A DNA stretch of 64,000 nt from Benincasa hispida (lineage: Eukaryota > Streptophyta > Magnoliopsida > Cucurbitales > Cucurbitaceae): assembly GCF_009727055.1 (NCBI RefSeq), contig NC_052350.1, positions 29,664,442-29,728,441 on the forward strand. Reading direction: 5' to 3'. Shown here one piece after another: positions 35,980 to 47,184 of this stretch. The position numbers were made by a program, and so were the translations under genes. The notes below the pieces were generated by a model. The model ran no database searches. It had not been told where the DNA came from and saw only the letters and a program-made list of their open reading frames with translations. Every line of letters begins with the position of its first letter. The first letter of the stretch is position 1.

Positions 35980-36445
35980 AAAGCCAGCACTTCAGGTTAG
36001 TCTTGTCCTTCTCAATCGTTGAGAGTGTCTCAACGTAGTGGGAGAGTTGTGATACAACCTGACCGTTACTTGGGTTTAACTGAACTCAAATTGGCATACC
36101 AGATGATGGTGTTGAGTATCCATTGTCCTATAAACAGGCAATGAATGATGAAGGACAAATGGGTCAAAGCCATGGACCTTGAAATGGAGTCCATGTACTT
36201 CAATTTAGTATGGGAGCTTGCAGATTGACCTAAAAGGGTTAAACCCATAGGGTGTAAATGAATCTGCAAAAGAAAGAGAGATGTAATTGGAAAGATACAG
36301 ACCTTTAAAGTTAGACTTGTAGCAAAGGGTTATACCCAAAAAGAAGAGGTTGACTATGAGGAAACTTTTTCCCCTGCTGCTATGCTTAAGTTTATAAGAA
36401 TTTTCTTGTTCATAACCACATATTATGACTATGAGATATGACAAA
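35980..36445 (+). pseudogene. Element A linker and N-terminal reverse transcriptase (broken)
   Basis: It continues the integrase-RT linker with SGRVVIQPDRYLGLTE and, after a frameshift, PLSYKQAMND and KWVKAMDLEMESM. RT follows with PIGCKWICKRKRD, RLVAKGYTQKEEVDYEETFSP and a TYYDYEIW end. It stops just before the MDVKTAFLNG block because the B4 LTR fragment replaces the rest. The catalytic YVDD region of A is absent from the window. Confidence 0.85.
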
Positions 36446-37301
36446 ATGCTTCACAAAATGCTCGTAAGTACAGTTGGACCAAAAATACCGTTTTGCCTTT
36501 GTAGTTACATCTAACTCTTTAAGTACCACTAGTCTCTCTAATGAAACAATAAGTCATAGTCCAGCTATGACCAAACCCCTCTCAACTCAAGAGAGGGTGT
36601 GGCGCCACATTGTTCAAGCCCTGGAATCAACCCTCAATGGAGCAATTTATCTATTTACCCTGACATCAGGGAGGGAGTGAATTTCGTCTTGTGTAGCTGT
36701 GTTCCTAACTCCACAATTAGACAAATCTCCAAAATGGTAGGCTTATTGAGTTGGCGTTCTGGCCATTTTCACTCATATAAATCAAAGGACCGCCTTCATA
36801 AGCAAGAGTTCACAACTCACTCAGGATTCAAGTCATGTCACCTATGGTCATCCAGGTGAAATGTAAGTCTCTATTATTAAGGGTATTATATAACGGGACT
36901 AGTCATTTTATGGTCTGATCTTATACAAACTCTTTTATATAGAAAACCATCACTCAAAGGTCTCTACATGAATGATCAGGATTAGATCATTTGTAGCACT
37001 TTACAATAATTGTAACATCTACGTAACGGGCTGTATTCGTAGTGTCACCAAGATAAGGTACTCTAGCCTTATCCATTTACTACAAACCATTTAGGTTATC
37101 ACTTAAACATGATCCACCTGTATGTCTCTACATATATGTTTAAGCGACAAATGATAACCTTGGATGTTAGTCTATTTATTTGTGGGTTAATGTTACTACA
37201 TGTCAAATAAAACATCTCATATTTTATTAAATAAATAAAAAGTTTGTACATTAAAATTACAAACTATAGAACCCACGAGATTTAGGATATCAAACTCAAC
37301 A
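36446..37301 (-). repeat. B4: truncated B-family LTR
   Basis: The fragment starts mid-LTR at 'ttcacaaaatgctcgtaagtac' and runs to the LTR terminus (...TCAACA at 37301). It lacks about 1.2 kb of its left part. Element A has lost its central RT at the same place. One deletion therefore probably removed both the LTR left half and A's RT. Confidence 0.75.
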
Positions 37302-37511
37302 GTGATAACAGTGGGGCAGTAGCCAACTCTAAATAACCTCACAATCACAAACGTGGAAAGCATTAAGAGAAAGTATCACTTGATACGGGAGATTGTGCAA
37401 AGAGGAGATGTGACCATCACAATTTCCTCAGAGCACAACATCGCTGATCAATTTTCGAAGACTCTCTTGGCTAAAGTGTTTGAGGGTCATCTAGAGAATC
37501 TAGATCTATGA
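37302..37511 (+). pseudogene. Element A RNase H C-terminal end
   Basis: The first frame gives DNSGAVANSK. After a frameshift the reading is IKRKYHLIREIVQRGDVTI, EHNIADQFSKTLL and VFEGHLENLDL, ending at a TGA (37509-37511). It matches B1 RNase H (20166-19816) block for block. About 130 bp of non-coding DNA then leads to the polypurine tract. Confidence 0.85.
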
Positions 37512-37639
37512 GACATGTACATAATATAATCTAGGGTAGGTGGGAGATGTATAATGGGTATATAGATGCCCTAGTTTATTGTATTTAGTATTATTTCGCC
37601 TTTTGGATTGTGTATAACCCACTGACTAGAGTTTTAGTT

Positions 37640-37651
37640 AAAGTGGGAGTT
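37640..37651 (+). other. Element A polypurine tract
   Basis: AAAGTGGGAGTT immediately precedes the 3' LTR start (TGTTAGATTTTATG at 37652), the canonical position. Confidence 0.8.
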
Positions 37652-39290
37652 TGTTAGATTTTATGCCCTAAAACTCATAGATAGTAAATGTTATTAATTG
37701 ACCGTCATAAAAAAGAGTTATGGATGTTAAATCAATAAATGTTATTGTTTCTATTATTGTCTATTTTGTCTTAATAACCTTAAATATAATAAACTAACAT
37801 CCAATATTGTCTTATGAGTCTTGAACTATATGTGGAGACACACAGGGATCAATGTTTAAGATATAGCCTAAAGGGTCTATAGTATAGGGATAAGGCTAAG
37901 TACCTTATCCTGGTAACACTATGGATACAATCCATTTTGTATTTAATACAAACATAATGATCCAATGCGTTCGTGTAGGTGACACGCGAGCGGGGGTATC
38001 CTATGCAATGAGTTTGTGTAGGACTGAACCGCGAAATAGTAACCATAAGATGTAACACTGTTGACTAGTCAAGCTTTTATTTCAATAGGATGACCTAGGC
38101 GACTTAGTCTTAATCTTGAGTATATTATGAACTCCTGTTCATGAGAGATTGTCCTTTCATTTCCATGGGTGAGGGTGGCCAGTTTGTCGACTCAATATGC
38201 CTACCATTTTGGGAACAAGATCGAGTGGGGAGTTGGGAACATAATAACAAGATGAAATTCACTCCTTCCTGCCTTAAGGATAAGTAGATAAGTATTCCCT
38301 TAAGTGGTGTCTCCAAGACTTGAACAAAGAGCCTTACCCTCTCGTTAGCCTAAGAGGGGTTTCTGTTTATTGGTGGGACCATAAACATATTGTTCATTAG
38401 AGGAGCATTGGTATTTAAGGAACCAGAGGTAACCCAAGGGTAAAACGGTAATTTGACCTAGTTGGAGTTACAAACACTCGTGATGGATTAATTTGTTGGT
38501 ATTGTTCTATATTCGTGGACACAGAAATATATCTGTAGTGAGAAAAGTGCAGCTGTGGGTTTTTAGTGAGTGTACCCACAGTTAATGAATATTGATTAAT
38601 TTGGTTAATGAGTTTAGCTAATTAATCTTATATCTTTGGAGCTTCTGATCTACAGGTCCACCAAGTCCCCTTGTTAGCTCACTAGAGGATACTTAAGAGG
38701 GATAATTTGAATTGTTCAAATTAATTCTAGGAAACTATATATTAATGTGATTAATATATAATTATGGATATGATCTATAATTAAATTGGAAAGTGATATT
38801 TGAATAAGATTCAAATTAATTAATTCAAAGTGAATTAGATTCACAAAGAATTAATTAATAGAGAGATTTTACACATATACATGGGATGTATATGATAATT
38901 AAATATATACATTGAATTGGATTTAATGTATAAATAGTTATTTAATTTTTGTGCAAATTAAAATTAAATAAGTGTTATTTAATTCGGCTAATTAATTAAG
39001 GATTATTGAATTAAATGGGCTAATTGATTAAATAAGTGTTATTTATAATTATAGAAAAGAAAAATATTAGGAAAAAGGCTTGACCCTTTCTCTATATAAG
39101 CCCTTTCTACGGCCCTTTGGGAAGATACATTGAAATACATATCATAATACATAATACCATAGTGTTATTCTGCAGAATTTTTTCCCTAAGCCATAAAGAA
39201 AATTCTCTCTATTCTCTAAACCTTTATCTCCTCTCACTTTTCCAATAATTGGATACCACCTATCCGTTATTGGAATCCCAGAGAATGATG
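37652..39290 (+). repeat. Element A 3' LTR, first part
   Basis: It starts TGTTAGATTTTATGCCC and matches the 5' LTR. It retains the TATA box (TATATAAG at 39093-39100) that the 5' copy has lost. It is split after 'cagagaatgatg' by element D and continues at 51280. Confidence 0.85.
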
Positions 39291-39723
39291 TGTTAGATAT
39301 ATTTAAATAATAATATGTTTAATTAAAGTATGGGCTATGTATGTGAATTAATAATTTATCACATTGGGTTATTTTATTAGATTGGGCCCTATTATGTAAT
39401 CTAATTAATTAAGGCCTTAGATTCGTATGGATTTAATGGTAGAAGCCTATTCCTAGTTAATTATGGTTTAATGGGAACCCTAATTGAACTAGTATATAAG
39501 AGACATTAGGGTTGTGGTCCCCAATATACCAAAAAAATAAGTACTCAGTCTTTGAATCCCATCTAGAGAAAGATCCTACTAAGAGCATTCAGAGTTTTGG
39601 TTGAGGAAGACCATAGTCAGCTATTATCAATTTTGCAATGGAATCCGATATGTTATTCTTGACAATTTGGCATGAATAATCCTAGGGTTTATCCAATATA
39701 GATATTAAGAATTTATGCTAACA
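39291..39723 (+). repeat. Element D 5' LTR
   Basis: The LTR is 433 bp with a perfect TGTTAG/CTAACA terminal inverted repeat. A TATA box (TATATAAG) lies at 39493-39500 in 'gaactagtatataag'. About 27 substitutions plus several indels separate it from the 3' LTR by eye. Confidence 0.9.
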
Positions 39724-39725
39724 AG

Positions 39726-39738
39726 TGGTATCGGAGCA
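39726..39738 (+). other. Element D primer-binding site (Met-tRNA type)
   Basis: TGGTATCGGAGCA starts two bases after the LTR and has one change from the usual TGGTATCAGAGC. Confidence 0.85.
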
Positions 39739-40958
39739 TGAATTTCATGTCAGATTGGTGGTTTAGGTTTGTTTTCCATTGAGATTTTGATTTTTAGTTA
39801 AAGAATTCAAATATTATTTAAAAGAAAAAGAGAGGAAAAAAAAGGTTGAACACAATTTTACTGAATGTTCAGATTTTTCCATGTGGATTTGTGTTCTTTT
39901 GTAATCTGATTTGTGTTCTTTAGCATTTTAATGTGATTGAAAATTGGCATGAACACAATTTTTATTTCAATTTTTTTCTTTTAATGTTTTTTGCAATTTG
40001 TGCAAGTTCTTGGGTAGACAATTTATGTTCTTGCATAGTTTTTTTTTTCTTTTAATCGATGAATTCGGTAGATTCAAATCCAAAGAACTGATTAATCAAT
40101 TTTGTTAATAATTAATCTATCCAAGTTTTCCAATCTAAAATCTATTGGGAATAAAACAATCTATTTGATTTTACCGGTGATTTTTCTTTAATCTTGCCGA
40201 TAATTCTTGATTTTAATTATTGATAATTTAGTGAATTTAAAATAAAGATTTTTAATTGATAATTTTGTGAATTCAGTTTTAATTTGAGTGAAAATATTGT
40301 CAATTTAAGTTAAATTTGATTAATCATATTGTGGATTTAATTTAAATTTGATTAATCATGTTGTGGATTAAGGATTTATTGATCATGTTGTAGACTAAAT
40401 TAAAATTTGATTGATATTTTGGTGAATTTAAATTAAAATTTGATTGATGATATTTGGCGATATTCACATGTTTATGCCACTATAATTGTATTATGTGCAT
40501 GCAATTATTAAGTGAATATTGGTAAAGGCTATCTGGTGTTCTTCCTCTTTTATTTTTATACAATAATATTATTATATTATTGTGTCTTATATTTTCGATT
40601 GAATTAGTCAAAATAATATGTTACCAAAGTAGCCTCTGTTATCTAGATTAATTTAATTCTAAAATATAAAATGTACATATTCATGAATTTATGCGGATAA
40701 TTATCGGCCCAAAGGAAGATAATTATTTGGCCAAATTGTGGGTATGCATGTGGTGATGAGTATGTGACAATTATAAGGATTGCTCATGTGAAAAATAGTC
40801 GGTCCAATGAAAGGCTATTTTTTGACATAGTTAATTGTTATTTACAGTTGGTATTTTGGCCTAAAGATTGGGCATCAATGTTGTGTTAGGTATCTTGTTA
40901 AAGGGGCCCACCACATATGTGAAATTATTTTGCTATATTTTAATTGTAAGCATATGTT
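39739..40958 (+). other. Element D untranslated leader, possible intron
   Basis: About 1.2 kb of T/A-rich non-coding DNA leads to gag. Just before the conserved gag start there is a pyrimidine tract and splice-acceptor-like TTGTTTCAG (ending about 40977), so the leader may be spliced. No gene is seen. Confidence 0.4.
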
Positions 40959-41642
40959 TTGTTGTTTATTGTTTCAGTTGATCTTACTCAAATATTTGGA
41001 AATTTGAGTTCAATTCCTAAGCTGAATGGATCGAACTTCAAGATTTGGAAGGAAAGCCTAGAGATACTTCTCGGGTGTATGGATTTGAACCTTGGATTAA
41101 GGACTGATAAACCTACTTCTACTGATGAACAGCCAAATATGGCTAATATAGAGAAGTGGGAACCACCAAATCGCATGTGTCTGATGATCATTAGGCACTC
41201 CATTTTAGAGTCTTTTCAAGGCTCTATCATGGAATGTGAAAATACCAATAAGTTCTTTGCTCAAATTGAGAAATATTTTGCTAAAAATGAGAAAGTGGAA
41301 GCAAGTAGTCTTTTGACTTCTTTAACTTCTATGAGGTATAAGGGCAATGGAAACATAAGGGAGTACATTATGGAAATGTCCAATCTCACAGGTAAATTAA
41401 AGACACTTGATATCGAGATAAATGAAAATTTATTCGTGCATCTGGTACTTATCTCTTTTCCTGCACAATTCACTCAGTTTAAGATAAGCTATAATACTAA
41501 GAAGGATAAATGGAGTATTAATGAGCTTATCTCACAATGTGTGCAAAAAGAAGATAAGATTAAGAAAGAAAGGACAAAAAGTGCTCCTTTGGCAACAGGC
41601 TCTCGTGATAAGAAGAAAAGGAAATTTTTTGATGTTGCATAA
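40959..41642 (+). CDS. Element D gag (UBN2-type capsid), open
   Basis: This 227-residue open frame has IPKLNGSNFKIWKESLEILL at the start, a SLMIIRHSI-like block, then SLLTSLTSMRYKGNGNIREY and KWSINELISQCVQKE, and ends in a Lys-rich tail. It is a copia capsid of the UBN2 family that would package element RNA. The first residues (MLFIVSV) may be intron-derived, with conserved sequence starting at DLTQIFGNL. The frame ends in a stop before the zinc knuckle, so it would be a truncated capsid. It is unlikely to be active. Confidence 0.75.
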   Translation: MLFIVSVDLTQIFGNLSSIPKLNGSNFKIWKESLEILLGCMDLNLGLRTDKPTSTDEQPNMANIEKWEPPNRMCLMIIRHSILESFQGSIMECENTNKFFAQIEKYFAKNEKVEASSLLTSLTSMRYKGNGNIREYIMEMSNLTGKLKTLDIEINENLFVHLVLISFPAQFTQFKISYNTKKDKWSINELISQCVQKEDKIKKERTKSAPLATGSRDKKKRKFFDVA

Positions 41643-42539
41643 GAGATATCTCAGTAGAAAAAAAACAAGAAACAAACTACTGAAAATCCCTTTTTTCTGC
41701 AAAAGGAAAGATCAGTTCAAGAAAGATTGTCTAAGTATGCCAAGTGGCGTGTAAAGAAGGGTAAACTTCTTACTTTAGTTTGTTCTGAAGTTAAGTTAGC
41801 TTATGTACCTACAGATACTTGGTGGGTAGATTATGGTGCTACGCTCACATAAGTATATCAATGCAGGGTTGCCTATGGAGCCGGCCGCCAAGTGATGCTG
41901 AAAGATTCATCTATGTGGACGATGACAAAGCAGTTCCAGTTGAAGCTATTGGAAATTTTAGATTACTTTTAAATACTGAATGTTATTTGGATCTAAATGA
42001 GATTTTTGTTGTACCGTCATTTAAACGGAATTTAGTTTCTATTTCCAGTTTGGACAAATTTGATTTTTCTTGTTCTTCTTGAAATAATAAAGTTAGTCTT
42101 TTTCAAGATTCTAAGCTTATTTGTACCGGTTCTTTAATTGATAGTCTATATATACTTGATTCTTTTACTTCATTTAACAAGATCTTGTTATCTAATTCAT
42201 GTGGTACAAAGTGTAAATTAAATGAAAATTCCGCTATGTTATGGTACAAGCGTTTAGGTCACATCTCTAAACAGAGAATTCAGAGACTTGTGTCAAATGG
42301 AATTCTTGATTCCCTTGATTTAAGTAACTTCAACGTTTGCGTGGAATGTATTAAGGGAAAATAGACAAACATAAGAAAATTAGGTGCCAACAGATGCTCA
42401 AATGTCTTAGAACTAATACATACATACATTTGTGATCCATTCCCTACGACCTCTTAGAATGGACAACAATATTTTATTACGTTCATAGACGACTATTCAA
42501 GATGGGTACCTATATTTAATTCATGAGAAGTCTCAATCC
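41643..42539 (+). pseudogene. Element D zinc knuckle, protease and integrase N-terminus (broken)
   Basis: After gag, two frames carry a degenerate knuckle (FCKRKDQFKKDC, His replaced by Gln). The protease is TWWVDYGAT, with DSG changed to DYG, then a stop. The frame at 41819-42082 has FVVPSFKRNLVSISS. The HHCC integrase finger follows (LWYKRLGHISKQRIQRL, CVECIKGK). The first catalytic position reads IHTYICDPF instead of the usual HTDICGPF, so that Asp is lost. FIDDYSRW keeps the second Asp. Confidence 0.8.
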
Positions 42540-42944
42540 TTGGATGTTTTCAAGTCTTTGAAAGCTGAAGTCGAACTTCAACTTGGAAAGAAAATTACAG
42601 CTGTCAAATCTGATCGTGGTGGTGAATATTACGGTAGATATGATGGATCAGGTAAACAACGTCCAGGGCCTTTTGCCAAATATCTAGAGGAATATGGAAT
42701 CGTCCAACAATACACTATGCCGGGCAAACCCAGCAAGAATGGTGTAGCAGAAAGGCGAAATAGAACACTTAAGGATATGGTAAAAAGTATGATTAGCCAT
42801 TCTTCTCTACCAGAATCCCTTTGGGCTGAGGCACTAAAGACTGTAACATATATCCTTAATAACGTACCTAGTAAAGCAGTAGCCAAAACTCCTTATGAGT
42901 TATGGATAGGAAAGAAGCCTAGTATTAGGCATCTTCACATTTAG
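42540..42944 (+). pseudogene. Element D integrase core, C-terminal half
   Basis: This 134-residue open stretch has [19 protein letters not shown], then [20 protein letters not shown] with the catalytic Glu, then [19 protein letters not shown] and [13 protein letters not shown] stop at 42943 breaks it. The [18 protein letters not shown] segment is typical of this copia lineage. Confidence 0.8.
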
Positions 42945-42989
42945 GGTTGTCCAGCTGAGGCTAGGCCTTATAGGCCTAATGAAAGAAAA

Positions 42990-43448
42990 TTGGACTCAAG
43001 AACTATTAGCTGCTATTTTGTTGGGTATTCTAAGCGCTCTCGGGGTTTCAAGTTTTATGATCCCACTTCTAGATCATTGTTTGAAACAGGAAATGCTAGA
43101 TTCCTTAAGGATGTCGAGTTTGGGGGGGAAGATAACATAAGAAAAGTTGTCTTTAAAGAGGAATTGGTTTCTTTTCCTCATGTGATTATAAATGATGTTC
43201 AAGCTCCAATTCCTGACTTCATTATTGAACCAATTATAGAACAAGACAACATTGAAGTCCCCATTGTTGAACCTGAAGTTCAAACTCAACAACCTATAGA
43301 AGTGCCACTAAGAAGATCTACTAGAGAGAGAAGAACTGCAATTCCAGATGATTATATTGTGTTTCTTCAAAAACATCAAGATAATGTGGGCGTAATAGAA
43401 GATGATCCAATCAACTTCCAACAAGCTTTACACAGTTCTAACTCTTAA
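42990..43448 (+). pseudogene. Element D integrase-RT linker
   Basis: This 152-residue open piece has SCYFVGYSKRSRGFKFYDP, an acidic segment, and the conserved RRSTRERRTAIPDDYIVFL block that precedes RT. It ends by a frameshift at about 43440. Confidence 0.8.
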
Positions 43449-43928
43449 AAGTGGATGTGCTATGGAAGAGGAAATAAAATCCATGAAAGACAACGACGTT
43501 TGGGAACTTGTCGAACTGAAATCAGGAATGAAACTCATAGGTTGTAAATGGATATTTAAAACCAAAAGGGATTCACATGGCAATATCGAAAGATATAAGG
43601 CTTGTCTTATTGCAAAGGGTTTTACTCAAAAGGAAGGCATTGATTACAAAGAGACTTTCTCTCTGATTTCCTCGAAAGACTCTTTTAGGGTAATCATGGC
43701 ACTGATAGGTCACGTTGATTTAGAGCTACATTAGATGGATGTAAAAACTATGTTTCTCAATGGAAACATTGATGAGACAATTTATATGGTGCAACCAGAA
43801 AACTTTGTATCTGGTAATTCAAAGTCTATGGTGTGCAAATTAAAGAAATCCATCTACGGTTTCAAGCACCTCGTCAATGATATCACAAATTCCATGAAGT
43901 GATAACCTCAATTGGTTTTGAAGTGAAC
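43402..43928 (+). pseudogene. Element D reverse transcriptase, N-terminal half
   Basis: The reading is MEEEIKSMKDNDVWELVEL, GCKWIFKTKRDSHGNIERYK, IAKGFTQKEGIDYKETFSL, then a stop, MDVKTMFLNGNIDETIYM and SIYGFKHLV, and it ends in ITSIGFEVN after a frameshift. The gene is then cut by element E. The second half begins at 49330. The TGAAC at 43924-43928 is the left target duplication copy of E. Confidence 0.85.
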
Positions 43929-45722
43929 TAATGACATGTAGAAATGCATGTCATCTTAGGCCTTTTACTTAGAATTATGAAGGTTGTTAAGCGGAATATG
44001 CGGCAATTATGACAGGAATTCAAGAGAAAATGAGCTTGCGGCGTTCAGCATTGAGAATCTCGACTAATCCATTATTATGCATTATTATGCGTTGAATTGT
44101 CTATTTTTGTAGCAAATGCAGGAAATGGACGCAAATGCGAAAACCGGACTACCGCATAGACGACCGCATACAGAGAAACTCTCCATCGGAAAGGTAAATG
44201 TATTCGATCAATGCATGGGTGTTGCGGTGATCAGTCGCATGCGTCCATCGTATAGGAGTTGTGATCGTCAAACGATTGTGGTCATCGTGTAGAAGTTGCA
44301 GTATTAAGCGAATGCGGTCACTACATGATTCAAGCTACACGATAACACATAATAGAGGGATCAACGCTAGGTTGGTGGAATGAACGCATCAGCGCAGATC
44401 TCGAGAAAAGCAAAAGATGATGTTGACATTTCACCTACCACGCTGTTAGCAGCAGAGATTCAGAAAGGACTAACACGCCACGAATATCAGAATCAGAGCA
44501 ATCCATTAATGTTGTCGACGATCCAAACTCTATATAAAGAAATCGATGAACAGAATTTCAACTTGTTCGGGGATTATCCCTGCAATCCAGGGTTTTCCCT
44601 GTGATCTAGATATTGTGTGAGAAGAAAGCTTGAGAGCTTTTCATCTCCCTCATCCATTCCGAGTGAAGACCGGAGTTTTTGACCAGAGTTAGATCTCGAG
44701 AGATTTAGCTCCACCGCCAATCCATGGCACCACCGATAGCCTTGATGCACATCCGCGGGAAGCAAGTTATTGCTTCTAGCTGGTCATTTCATTTCCTCTT
44801 CTTTGCTTGTATTGTATTGTATTACATTTTGTCATTATGAAATTAATACATTATGTGTTCAATGCATTTCTGTGTTTCCTTCGATTCCATCTCCATCTTC
44901 TTTACTTAGCATCCATAACTTTCTTTGCATCACTTAGTATGATTGCTAGAGTATCGCATACTTAGTCATGTAGATTCCAAATCTAAGACTCGAGAGAGCA
45001 GATTGGAATGCATAAGCAAGAATGGGGAACTTAGAGATAAGCATCGTTTGCTATCACACAGCGTATGCACCCTACGGATAGGATATTGCATGCGTCCAGA
45101 AGTAGGATACGGTGGTATGCGGCTATCATGCTCATGCAACGAGAGCACGTGAGCGGGTTATGGAAGTTTAGGCAGCATAGACTTCCCAGCACTATCGCAT
45201 ATACATCGCATACGTCCTAGAAATAGGCTCAAGTGTGTGTAGCATGATCACATAGCTTGCGTTGGCTGAAGTTGCTCTTGCGGTCAAGCTCAGTGTTGTA
45301 CTGAAGACATCTCCACATTTTATCTGTTTTTCCATCCATTTACTTCCTGTCAATAGTTTTCGTGTCTCTACCTCTCATTCATTTTCTCATTGCGTTGTCT
45401 GTTACTTAGGAGTAGAAGTAGTGTTAGTGTAGAAACCCCCTCCAACATTTCTTTATTCAACCACCACATGCACATTACCGCATATGCCTAGCTACAAATC
45501 CTTGAGTTCGACCTCGGATCACCCGAGAAACTTGCGTTCATGTTATACTTGGCGTGAGTGCAAGAAAACTTGTGACAGGAACACATGGTCATCGCATACA
45601 TCTATTAATGCATAGTCATTCCAACGCATGACCATCGACGCATAACCTTAGAACATATATCGCATATTGCGTTCCACAAAATTTTAGTTGTCGGGTAATT
45701 GACGTCTAATTTCCTGTCATCA
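43929..45722 (+). repeat. Element E 5' LTR
   Basis: The LTR is 1794 bp and CGCAT-rich. TATATAAA lies at 44531-44538. Its first 26 bases form a hairpin with loop AGAAAT (43940-43945). Compared with the 3' LTR it lacks a segment of about 300 bp, near 44973. The open frames at 44380-45152 are shadows. Confidence 0.8.
44531..44538 (+). promoter_or_regulatory. Element E LTR TATA box
   Basis: TATATAAA precedes the likely transcription start. The equivalent position in the 3' LTR (near 47715) reads TATGTAAA. Confidence 0.5.
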
Positions 45723-45728
45723 AGTTTT

Positions 45729-45750
45729 TGGCGCCATTGCTAGGACTTGG
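45729..45750 (+). other. Element E primer-binding site (Asp-tRNA type)
   Basis: TGGCGCCATTGCTAGGACTT resembles the complement of the plant Asp-tRNA 3' end (TGGCGCCGTTGCCGGGG), the primer site used by Athila/Tat-type gypsy elements. It separates E from the Met-tRNA-primed copia elements around it. Confidence 0.8.
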
Positions 45751-47184
45751 CAGCTAATTATTTGTTGAGTTTTGTGTCTCTACAGGCAACCTTTTTTATC
45801 TTGGGAGTATTACAGCTTGTACGACCAGGTTGCAAACAATATTGAAGTGTAGGCGATGCGCCGAAAGCCAGTATTGACCCCAAGATGGAAGGGCAATCAG
45901 TCACAAAAACTGAAGGTAATTCTAAGCACATGGTGGCCAACATGTGCCCAACAATTGCCGGAAGTTCCAATGGTCAGGGTAAGCTTCTTGACCTAAGCAG
46001 TTGAGAGAAATCTCTTGCATGGAAGACTCCTTGCGGTGATAACACTCCAATTTTTCCAGGAACGTCTTCTACTTTATCTTTATCATGATTTCTTAGTTTA
46101 GGTTTTTTTTATTTTTATTGTTATTTTGGATATGCGACTGCTTCCTTGGTTATGGTGCGTTTGCTTTTGTAGATACGACAATAAGTCTCCTCGGTGAGCA
46201 GTAGTACAACGGAAGAATTCCTTTCATCCTTCAACGCATGGCTTCGATCGTGGATTCCAATGCATGATCGCATGCGTTATTCCGCCTAACGTCCTTTTCT
46301 TGTTATCTTTTATGCATTATCCTTTTGAAATTCTATTTTCCTGATTGCACTCCTTTGCGATGTTTCTATGATGGTACGTATAATTCACCGCATCTTCTAA
46401 CTAATCATCGCAAGGCGCTCTTTACTTTTAATAGCTTCTTCAAATTTTGAAAGTCTTAAGTTTTATTTTGTGCAAACCTTTGTTCAAATATTTATTACCG
46501 CATTCTTGTAATTTTGTTTTTAGCTTTGCGGGGAGAACACTGCCAACCTCTAAGTTTGGGGGTGGCAGCGGTCTCGAAGAATTGCGTTCATTACATTGCG
46601 ATCATTTAAAAAAAAATGAAGAGAATTTTTGAAAATAATAACTCCACTGTCAATACAATGGGGAAACCCTTGTTGATAAGAGTTAGATTGTGAAAGGCAC
46701 TTACCCATAGTTGAATGTCTGCATGACACACGTGGGGGCAAGCCAAAACGAAGGTAAGTTGCCAGGATCAATACATAAGCGCAACTCCTCTGTCGGGCAC
46801 AAGCCAAATCAAGACAAGAGTTGAGTTGAATACAGAACGCAACCGAAGTTAGATGCTAGCATGACACATGTGGGGATAAGCCAAAACGAAGGATGTAGCC
46901 AGGTTCAACACCGCATTCTAATAAGTCATCGCAAATTTTTGAAGTGTTTTGAACGAACGCATTCTCAAAAGCTAAACGCAAAGTTTCGGTGAATGAACAA
47001 AAGGTTTTTTAACAAAGGCATGCTGGAGTTAAACTTAGAAAATATCTTTTTGAAGAAGCAGCCAAAGTGAAGGAGAGCATTGCAGTGATGGTCAGAGGTA
47101 AGAGTAAATTATATTCTGAGAAGCTAGTCATTGCAAAGGAAAGCATGAAGGTGAGTTAGAATGTCTTGAGTATAACGCTTGCTT
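45751..47184 (+). other. Element E internal region, non-coding
   Basis: About 1.43 kb holds no transposon domain. A 42-codon stretch from an ATG at 45883 (MEGQSVTKTEGNSKHMVANM...) ending in TAG could be a gag N-terminal remnant, which is unproven. A polypurine-like AGTTTGGGGGTGG lies at about 46554, oddly 600 bp before the 3' LTR. Two related blocks with 'gccaaaacgaagg' occur at 46740 and 46880. Confidence 0.55.

Noticed and set aside
44010..45719. Alternative E LTR start at TGACAGGAATTC with TTCCTGTCA end
   Set aside because: It has an attractive inverted repeat, but the LTR homology with the window-start element extends about 80 bp further upstream, to 43929, and no target duplication fits.
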